Origin: Streptomyces spororaveus
GTDB taxonomy: Bacteria > Actinomycetota > Actinomycetes > Streptomycetales > Streptomycetaceae
Assembly: GCF_016755875.1 (NCBI RefSeq)
Contig: NZ_BNED01000005.1
Coordinates: 5,036,001-5,100,000, forward strand
Reading direction: 5' to 3'
Length of the DNA: 64,000 bases
Below are positions 58,112 to 64,000 of this stretch, in pieces. The position numbers were made by a program, and so were the translations under genes. The notes below the pieces were generated by a model. That model was not told the DNA's origin and searched no databases. It was given only the letters and a program-made list of their open reading frames with translations. Numbering within the stretch: the first letter of the stretch is position 1; each line of letters starts with the position of its first letter.

Positions 58112-59278
58112 TCAGACGGCAGCGCTCGTGGCCGCACCGGCGCGCGTGGACAGGAACAGGCCGACCGCAACCGTCACCACCCCGAACAGGCCCGCCCAGA
58201 GGACGGCGTGCGTACCCGACCAGATGCAGGCGAGCGTCACGAGGGCGGACACCGGCAGGACCAGCTGCTGGGCGAGGCCGCGCTTGAAGTGGCGGGAGTG
58301 CAGCAGCCACACCATCATCAGGAACAGCGCGGTCGGGACCATGACGGCCGCGTTCGCGGCGACCTGGGAAATATGCGCCTTGGCGACCGCGTGCTCGACC
58401 GCGACCTCGATGCCGGCGCCGATCGCCGCGCCCGAGGCGAAGATCAGCAGATGCCCGTAACCCCAGGGAATGGCCTCGCGGTTGGACGTCAGGTGCTGGT
58501 GCATCGGCACGGCGAAGTAGATCCACCAGGCGGCGAAGACGATCAGCAGCCCGCCCGCCGCGATGGGCAGCAGCCGGTCCAGCGCCTCGTGCTCGTCGAT
58601 CGCGGACTTCACGGCCACCGTGGCCGCGGCGATCGTCTCGCCCAGCACGATGATGGTGAACAGGCCGTACCGCTCCACGATGTGGTGGGCGTGCCAGGGT
58701 GTCTGGTGCCCGCGCTCGGCGACCACCGGAACCGCCAGCTCGGTGATGAGCAGGACGAGGAACAGCCAGCGCTTCAGGTCGTCGGGCACGAACAGCAGGC
58801 CGATCCAGCCGAGCTGGCAGATCACCAGTCCGGCCGCGTACTTCAGCGCCGCCGTCCGGGCCTCGCCCCGCTCCCCGGGGGCGGCCCGCAGCCACTGCGC
58901 GGTCAGGGCGACACGCATGATGATGTAGCCGGTGACCGCGACCGCCCAGTCGTTGTCGTCGAAGGCCCGGCTCACGCCGGCCGCGTACACGAGCACACCG
59001 GCGATCTGCACGAGCGTCGCGATCCGGTACGGGACGTCGTCCACGTCGTAGGCCGAGGCGAACCAGGTGAAATTCATCCAGGCCCACCACACGCCGAAGA
59101 AGACGAAGAAGTAGCCGACCACACCGGCACCGGGATGGCCCTCCGCGAGCGAGTGCACCAGCCGGGCGCCGGCCTGGGCGATGGCGACGACGAAGCAGAG
59201 GTCGAAGAACAGCTCCAGCGGGGTGGACGCACGGTGGAGTTCGTCGGGGCTGCGGGCGGTCATGGGGGAGTAGGCCAT
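58112..59278 (-). CDS. low-temperature-requirement-A (LtrA) family membrane protein
   Basis: A 388-residue protein with about 10-11 membrane helices. The family start is clear: STPLELFFDLCFVVAIAQAG (about 18-37), then GYFFVFFGVWWAWMNFTWFASAYDVDD, HIVERYGLFTIIVLGETIAA with the conserved ERxxLxxxxxxGE segment, and late AIGAGIEVAVEHA. LtrA proteins are integral membrane proteins of unknown biochemical activity. ATG 59278 and ATG 59263 are both possible; neither has a clear ribosome binding site. A hexanucleotide array precedes it. Confidence 0.85.
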   Translation of the reverse strand: MAYSPMTARSPDELHRASTPLELFFDLCFVVAIAQAGARLVHSLAEGHPGAGVVGYFFVFFGVWWAWMNFTWFASAYDVDDVPYRIATLVQIAGVLVYAAGVSRAFDDNDWAVAVTGYIIMRVALTAQWLRAAPGERGEARTAALKYAAGLVICQLGWIGLLFVPDDLKRWLFLVLLITELAVPVVAERGHQTPWHAHHIVERYGLFTIIVLGETIAAATVAVKSAIDEHEALDRLLPIAAGGLLIVFAAWWIYFAVPMHQHLTSNREAIPWGYGHLLIFASGAAIGAGIEVAVEHAVAKAHISQVAANAAVMVPTALFLMMVWLLHSRHFKRGLAQQLVLPVSALVTLACIWSGTHAVLWAGLFGVVTVAVGLFLSTRAGAATSAAV

Positions 59279-59587
<309 letters not shown>

Positions 59588-59800
59588 ATGAGCAGCACCC
59601 CCGCCCCCGAACCGCGGCCTTCGCGCACCGCCCCCGAGGCCGACACGCCCCGCCCGAAGCCCAGGCTGGTCTTCGACGACCCGCTGGACCAGCAGTCCTC
59701 GGACGACACCGACCGCGGCTGGGGCGAGCGGCCGCCCGCCGGCGGAAGCGCCGCCGACCTGGCCCGCTTCCTCGACGAGAAGCCCCCGCACCACGTCTGA
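59588..59800 (+). CDS. small conserved hypothetical protein
   Basis: A 70-residue acidic protein rich in Pro, Asp and Arg (TPRPKPRLVFDDPLDQQSSDD, about residues 20-40; DLARFLDEKPPHHV at the end). GGAGG sits one base before ATG 59588, an unusually short gap. Convergent with mscL. Likely disordered; function unknown. Confidence 0.6.
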   Translation: MSSTPAPEPRPSRTAPEADTPRPKPRLVFDDPLDQQSSDDTDRGWGERPPAGGSAADLARFLDEKPPHHV

Positions 59801-59825
59801 CCGGCCGCCGAAGCAGCCGGAGGGA

Positions 59826-60317
59826 TCAGAAGCCGTTGCGTGGACCGGTGGGGGCCGTGCCGCCACCGTGCTGCGCGACCAGAGTGTCCCGGATCTCCTT
59901 CAGGACCTCCAGCTCGGTGATCTCGACGAGCTCCTGAACGCCCTCGCGGGCCTTGCGGCGGGCCTCCTGCCGCGCGAGGTACTTCGACATCGGCAGCACC
60001 ATCAGGAAGTACACGACCGCGGCGGTGATGACGAAGGTCAGCGTCGCGTTCAGCACCGAGCCCCAGAGGATCTCGACGCCCGTCGGCTGGCCGTTCGCGC
60101 CGATGCCGCAGGGGGCCTTGAGGCAGGACTTGTAGCCGTCCAGGCTCTGCGTGCCCACCGCGCCCACCACCGGGCTGATGATCCCCTTGACCACCGAGTT
60201 CACGATGTTCGTGAACGCGGCGCCGATGACCACGGCCACCGCCAGGTCGACCACGTTGCCGCGCATCAGGAAGGCCTTGAAGCCTGCCAGCACGCTCTCC
60301 TTCTTCTTCTCGCTCAC
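59826..60317 (-). CDS. mscL: large-conductance mechanosensitive channel MscL
   Basis: A 163-residue channel that opens under membrane tension during osmotic downshock. N-terminal [27 protein letters not shown] (N-terminal helix and TM1), GLISPVVG-like pore part, TM2 ([22 protein letters not shown]), and a C-terminal helix bundle tail [22 protein letters not shown] 60317 (or 60320) has GAGAGG about 7 bases upstream. The periplasmic loop has an inserted CLKAPCGIG with two cysteines, longer than in many MscL proteins. Confidence 0.95.
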   Translation of the reverse strand: MSEKKKESVLAGFKAFLMRGNVVDLAVAVVIGAAFTNIVNSVVKGIISPVVGAVGTQSLDGYKSCLKAPCGIGANGQPTGVEILWGSVLNATLTFVITAAVVYFLMVLPMSKYLARQEARRKAREGVQELVEITELEVLKEIRDTLVAQHGGGTAPTGPRNGF

Positions 60318-60440
60318 CACTGAGCCTCTCTTCACATCTGCCGAACATGGAGCCAACGGTTCCGAAAGCTACGGCAGTCCAGGCGCGGCGTGTCCAATCG
60401 GCCCTCATCCGGAGGTGAATTGACTCGCCGTGTGTGCGAA

Positions 60441-61061
60441 TCAGCACAACGTCACCGCCAACCGCGCCGTGGCACCCGCGCCCACGAGCGTTCGAGCGGT
60501 GTCCCGCGGCACGGACAGCACCACCAGCGCCCCACCGTCCGCAACACCCTTGTCCGGTTCGGGGACTTCGGCGATCAGCGCCCCCGCCGCGACCACCCGG
60601 GGCGGCCCGGTGCGCTCCGCCGCGACCACGTCCACCCGGTCCCCGGGCCGCAGCAGCCGCACCGTCGCCGCGTCCGCGATGCGCACGGGGGCCGACACCG
60701 GCCGTGCGGCGGCGGGTGGAGCCGCTCCCTGGGAGGCCCTCGCCTCGGGCCTCGCCGTACCCCGCGAAGCCTGGGCCTCCGTCCCGCCCACGGCCACCGC
60801 CGCCGCCACGACGGCCAGCGCGGCCGAGGCGGCCCGGCGCCTGCGCCGCACGGCCCGGCGCAGCCGGTCCCCGCCCCGCCCCACCCGGAGCGGCGGGAAC
60901 GGTGGGACCGGGCGGGCCGGGGGACACACGGAGGACGCCGCGCACGGGGCGGGAGCGGCGGAGGAGCGGGAAACCGAGAGGGCCGAGGCCGGGGGAGCGG
61001 CCGAGGCCGGGGGAGCGGAGGAAGCGGAGCAGACCGAAGAGGCCGCGGAGGTACGGGACAT
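60441..61061 (-). CDS. SAF-domain protein (CpaB/RcpC-like)
   Basis: A 206-residue protein. A 70-residue Ala/Ser/Pro-rich N-tail, an RRRRR stretch, one membrane helix (ALAVVAAAVAVGG, about 80-97), and a C-terminal SAF-type domain (PVRIADAATVRLLRPGDRVDVVAAE ... GALVVLSVPRDTARTLVGAGATARLAV). SAF domains occur in Flp-pilus assembly proteins and AFP-like proteins. ATG 61061 and GTG 61073 are possible starts. Its function in Streptomyces is unknown. Confidence 0.75.
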   Translation of the reverse strand: MSRTSAASSVCSASSAPPASAAPPASALSVSRSSAAPAPCAASSVCPPARPVPPFPPLRVGRGGDRLRRAVRRRRRAASAALAVVAAAVAVGGTEAQASRGTARPEARASQGAAPPAAARPVSAPVRIADAATVRLLRPGDRVDVVAAERTGPPRVVAAGALIAEVPEPDKGVADGGALVVLSVPRDTARTLVGAGATARLAVTLC

Positions 61062-61155
61062 GACGGACACCACCAGACCGAGTGAGTTGCTGTGCCCGGA
61101 CCCGGCGCCCGGACACCTCCCACGATCCGGCCTCCCGCGAATCCCCGCCGGGCCC

Positions 61156-61182
61156 TGTGGACGATCCCCAGCCTGTGGACAA
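61156..61182. other. two DnaA-box-like sequences
   Basis: TGTGGACGA (61156-61164) and TGTGGACAA (61174-61182) lie 18 bases apart within a longer repeat CCTGTGGAC(G/A)ATCCC. TGTGGACAA is the reverse complement of the Streptomyces DnaA box TTGTCCACA. They are between pyrF-like and SAF genes, so not at an obvious origin. Confidence 0.55.
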
Positions 61183-61200
61183 TCCCGTCACCCGTACGTG

Positions 61201-61908
61201 TCAGCCGGCTGCCCGCACCCGCCGCAGCGCGTCCACCGGATCCGCCGCCCGAGCCACCGACCGGCCCACCACCACGTGCGAGGCCCCGGCCGCGAAGGCA
61301 GCCCGGGACGTCCCCGGCCGGGCGTGCCCGCCCGCCGGGCCCTCCGGCTCCAGCACCACCCCCGGCGTGACGATCAGCCGGTCCGGCCCCAGCAGTCCGC
61401 GCAGCGCCCCGGCCTCCCGCGGCGAGGCGATGACCCCGTCGCATCCCGCGCCCACGGCCAGCCGGGCCAGCCGCAGGACCTGCTCCTCGGTGTCCGCGGC
61501 GATCCCGATGTCCGCGAGGTCGCTCCCGGTCATGCTGGTGACCACCGTCAGCGCGAGCACCCGCAGCCGCGGGAACTCCCGCGCCGCCTCCACCGCCGCG
61601 GACATGATCCCCGTACCGCCCATCGCGTGCACGGTCACCATGGACGCGCCCAGCGCGCCAGCGGCCCGGACCGCTCCGGCCACGGAGTTCGGGATCTCGA
61701 AGAGCTTCAGGTCGAGGAAGACCTCGTGCCCCCGCCCGACGAGGTCCCGCGCGAGCCCGGGGCCCGCGGCGGTCAGCAGCTCCAGGCCGATCTTGTAGAA
61801 GCCGCAGGCGTCGCCGAGGCGTTCGACGAGCGCCTCGGCGGCCCGGCGGTCGTCGAAGTCCAGGGCGACGATGACCCTGCGGTCGGCAAGGGGGAGTTCG
61901 GTGTCCAC
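61201..61908 (-). CDS. pyrF: orotidine-5'-phosphate decarboxylase, type 1-like paralogue
   Basis: A 235-residue TIM-barrel enzyme of UMP synthesis by resemblance. IVALDFDD (D17), FYKIGLELL (K39) and FLDLKLFEIPNSV (D66, K68) match the catalytic K-D-K-D tetrad, but the last residue is Glu71 (LFEIPN) instead of the usual Asp (DIPNT). Phosphate loop GGTGIM and a late TPGVVLEP, GASHVVVGRSV are present. Streptomyces pyr operons usually encode a longer, type 2 PyrF, so this may be a second enzyme with different use. It lies 16 bases from the AhpD-like gene on the same strand. Confidence 0.85.
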   Translation of the reverse strand: MDTELPLADRRVIVALDFDDRRAAEALVERLGDACGFYKIGLELLTAAGPGLARDLVGRGHEVFLDLKLFEIPNSVAGAVRAAGALGASMVTVHAMGGTGIMSAAVEAAREFPRLRVLALTVVTSMTGSDLADIGIAADTEEQVLRLARLAVGAGCDGVIASPREAGALRGLLGPDRLIVTPGVVLEPEGPAGGHARPGTSRAAFAAGASHVVVGRSVARAADPVDALRRVRAAG

Positions 61909-61924
61909 GCCGCCATTGTCGGGG

Positions 61925-62482
61925 TCACCGCCGGGACGGGACCTGGCAGGCCTCCGCGAAGCCCTGACCGGTCAGGCCGAAGGCGCTGTTGACGCGCGAG
62001 CGCCAGTTCTCCAGCGCGACCATCGCGGTGAGCTCCACGAACGCCTCCTCGCCGAGCCGCGCGATCAGTTCCCGCGCGAGCTCGTCCGTGACCGTCGGCT
62101 CGGTCTCCGTCATGGCCTCGGCGTACTCCATGACCAGCAGTTCCAGCTCGGTGAACACCTCACGGGCCTCCCGCCACCGCGGCACCCGCTCGATCTTCTC
62201 CGTCGGCAGGCCCAGCTCGTGCCCCTCCCAGTAGCCGAAGTCCATGCACCAGGAGCAGTTGATGCGGGCCGCCGCCGCCATCACGGCGAGGTGCTTCAGC
62301 CCGGCATCGAGCGCCCGCCACTTCGCCACGCTCCGCTCCAGCCGGACGTACGAGAGGAGGACGCGCGAGTGGTGCCCGTAGGCCAGGCCGGGGTCGAGCA
62401 CCTTGCCGTACGTACGGCGCGAGTACCAGGCCCCGATCCGCGTGAGCAGGGTGCGGGGCGGGGTGAGCGGGATACGCGGCAT
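61925..62482 (-). CDS. carboxymuconolactone-decarboxylase / AhpD-like protein
   Basis: A 185-residue helical protein of the AhpD-like superfamily. The CxxC-type active site is seen in INCSWCMDFG (about residues 77-86), followed by GHELGLPTEKI and a helical bundle with FVELTAMVALENWRSRVNSAFGL. Proteins of this class act as peroxidase-linked thiol reductants or are of unknown role. ATG 62482 is preferred because GGGAG lies 9 bases upstream; ATG 62491 would overlap it. Probably co-transcribed with the PyrF-like gene. Confidence 0.88.
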   Translation of the reverse strand: MPRIPLTPPRTLLTRIGAWYSRRTYGKVLDPGLAYGHHSRVLLSYVRLERSVAKWRALDAGLKHLAVMAAAARINCSWCMDFGYWEGHELGLPTEKIERVPRWREAREVFTELELLVMEYAEAMTETEPTVTDELARELIARLGEEAFVELTAMVALENWRSRVNSAFGLTGQGFAEACQVPSRR

Positions 62483-62575
62483 GACAGTCATCTCCCTGGT
62501 CGGGGCGGTCTCGATGCCGCCTTCACCAGGGAGGACCGGACAGCCGCGCGGGATGTGACAGCCGACGGCGGATTT

Positions 62576-63067
62576 CTAGGTCCTCGCCTCGCCGGGCGCC
62601 GCTGCCGGGATCCCGAGCGCGCCGAGGAGCTGGTCGGTGAGTTCCTCCGCGAAGGCCGCGGATCCGGTGAGAGCGGCCCGGATCGCGTCCGGGTCGGCGG
62701 TCAGGCCGGCGGCGGCGGACCAGTCGAGCGCGCCCTCCAGGGCCGCCTCCACCGGGAACCGATCCACGGGTATCTCGTAGCCCTCGGCCGTGACCCGGTT
62801 CAGCAGTGCCTTCCAGCGGCCCCCGGCGAAGGTGGCGGCCTCGACGAAGCCGACGTCGCTGTCCAGGTAGGCCACCGTGAGCACCGGCGCCCCGGTCCTG
62901 CGCGCCAGCGCCGCCGCCGCGCCGTCCGGCTGGTCGGGGTACTGCACCGCCGACCAGCCACCGCCCAGGTCCTCGTCGCCGTCGACGCCACATCCGGCCT
63001 CCGCGGCGAACTCGCGCAGCTCCGCCACCGTGGCGTGCGCCACGGCCGTCCCGCCCCAATTTCCCAT
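62576..63067 (-). CDS. conserved hypothetical protein
   Basis: A 163-residue soluble protein. It has an alpha/beta look: HATVAELREFAAEAG, WSAVQYPDQPDGAAAALARRTGAPVLTVAYLDSDVGFVEAATF, then helical Ala-rich C-terminus. No signal peptide, membrane segment or catalytic motif is visible. It lies 62 bases downstream of the methylthioadenosine phosphorylase gene on the same strand. Function unknown. Confidence 0.7.
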   Translation of the reverse strand: MGNWGGTAVAHATVAELREFAAEAGCGVDGDEDLGGGWSAVQYPDQPDGAAAALARRTGAPVLTVAYLDSDVGFVEAATFAGGRWKALLNRVTAEGYEIPVDRFPVEAALEGALDWSAAAGLTADPDAIRAALTGSAAFAEELTDQLLGALGIPAAAPGEART

Positions 63068-63129
63068 GCCCGCAGGTTAGGGGCGGCCACCGACAATGCG
63101 GCCGGAGCGCCCCGGGGACGGAGACGCGG

Positions 63130-63963
63130 CTACGGCAGCTCGATGCCCAGGTCCCAGCCGTCGTGCGCGTGCGTGCACAGGCAGGCCCGCGTCTCGGTGG
63201 CCGGCAGGGCCGCCACCGCGTCGAAGAGGACCTCGCGCAGCCGCCCGACATTCTCGCCGAACACCTTCAGGACCTCCGTGTGGGACACGCCCTCGCCGGT
63301 CTCCGCGCCCGCGTCCAGGTCCGTGACCAGGGCCATCGAGGTGTAGCAGAGCCCCAGCTCGCGGGCGAGGACCGCCTCCGGGTGTCCGGTCATGCCGACC
63401 ACCGACCAGCCTGCCGCCGCGTGCCACTGCGACTCGGCGCGCGTCGAGAAGCGCGGTCCCTCGATGACGACCATGGTGCCGCCGTCCACCGGCTCCCACT
63501 CCCGCCCCCGGGCCGCCGCCAGTGCCACGGACCGGCCCACCGGGCAGTACGGGTCGGCGAAGGTGGTGTGCACGACGTTCGGAACGGAACCGTCCGGCAG
63601 CGGCTCACCGTCGAAGAACGTCTGGGCGCGGGCCTTCGTACGGTCGACCAGCTGGTCGGGAACGAGCAGCGTGCCCGGCCCGTACTCGGCCCGCAGGCCG
63701 CCGACCGCGCACGGGCCCAGTACCTGGCGGACGCCGACCGACCGCAGGGCCCACAGGTTGGCCCGGTAGTTGATCTTGTGTGGCGGGACGGTGTGGCTGC
63801 GTCCGTGCCGGGGCAGGAAGGCCACCTGGCGCCCGGCCAGCTCACCCACGTAAAGGGAGTCGCTCGGGGATCCGTACGGGGTCTCCACCTGGATCTCGGA
63901 GACGTCCTCCAGGAAGGAGTAGAAGCCCGAGCCGCCGATGACACCGATCTCTGCGTTCACCAT
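63130..63963 (-). CDS. mtnP: S-methyl-5'-thioadenosine phosphorylase
   Basis: A 277-residue trimeric purine-nucleoside-phosphorylase-type enzyme that releases adenine from methylthioadenosine for methionine salvage. EIGVIGGSGFYSF (phosphate-binding), FLPRHGRSHTVPPHKINYRANLWAL, TMVVIEGPRFSTRAES, VGMTGHPEAVLARELGLCYTSMALVTDLDAG are family signatures. ATG 63963 begins the conserved domain; ATG 63972 is a weak alternative. It continues to near the right edge with nothing further readable in the last 37 bases. Confidence 0.94.
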   Translation of the reverse strand: MVNAEIGVIGGSGFYSFLEDVSEIQVETPYGSPSDSLYVGELAGRQVAFLPRHGRSHTVPPHKINYRANLWALRSVGVRQVLGPCAVGGLRAEYGPGTLLVPDQLVDRTKARAQTFFDGEPLPDGSVPNVVHTTFADPYCPVGRSVALAAARGREWEPVDGGTMVVIEGPRFSTRAESQWHAAAGWSVVGMTGHPEAVLARELGLCYTSMALVTDLDAGAETGEGVSHTEVLKVFGENVGRLREVLFDAVAALPATETRACLCTHAHDGWDLGIELP

Positions 63964-64000
63964 GCGGTCCACCCTAAGGCCCTGCCGTGAGCATGCCGAA

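Overview
The window is high-GC actinobacterial DNA, almost certainly from a Streptomyces chromosome. It carries rodlin and chaplin genes (coat proteins of aerial hyphae), an HrdD-type sigma factor, rare TTA leucine codons, many GTG/TTG starts and many four-base ATGA/GTGA gene overlaps. I read about 62 protein genes, one cut by the left edge. I saw no rRNA, tRNA, CRISPR array or insertion sequence.

Region 1 (1-6.9 kb): the end of a glutamine-synthetase-fold gene, a TTA-containing HTH/TPR regulator and an aminoglycoside-phosphotransferase-fold kinase. These face a minus-strand operon of four genes joined by ATGA overlaps: a deacetylase with an IS110-like N-terminal domain, an alditol oxidase, a 2OG-Fe(II) dioxygenase and an F420/luciferase-type oxidoreductase. 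The pathway is unknown. Region 2 (6.9-20 kb): a divergent pair of exported proteins, each with a TTA codon in its signal peptide; a phosphopantetheinyl transferase; a response regulator-kinase-ABC exporter operon; a ketosynthase III/type II thioesterase pair; and a secreted M6 metalloprotease. Region 3 (20-30.4 kb): TetR plus MFS pump with two 23-bp operators, a DODA/LigB dioxygenase behind a perfect 32-bp palindrome, Uma2, GNAT, hrdD with a sigma-R type promoter, a WYL regulator divergent from a second MFS pump, a PfkB-family kinase with a disturbed catalytic motif, and a Streptomyces-specific protein.

Region 4 (30.5-37.3 kb) is the cell-surface block: a VKOR disulfide-forming protein, two rodlins, three short chaplins, one unusual long sortase-anchored chaplin and three other exported proteins. 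The two rodlin promoters share the same elements at the same distance from the start codon. Region 5 (37.3-47.5 kb) is a complete-looking Wzx/Wzy-style extracellular glycan operon: glycosyltransferase, priming sugar transferase, polymerase/ligase, MurJ-type flippase, deacetylase, glycosyltransferase, Wzz-like chain-length protein and a FemAB/GNAT-like transferase. A secreted GH26-like glycosidase lies opposite, and an ATP-grasp ligase, flavoprotein and PP2C phosphatase follow.

Region 6 (54.6-64 kb) is mixed housekeeping and conserved genes: small exported proteins, a P450, LtrA, MscL, a SAF-domain protein, a type-1 PyrF paralogue with an altered catalytic residue, an AhpD-like protein and methylthioadenosine phosphorylase. 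Functions are read from motifs and family resemblance by eye; no search or alignment was run.
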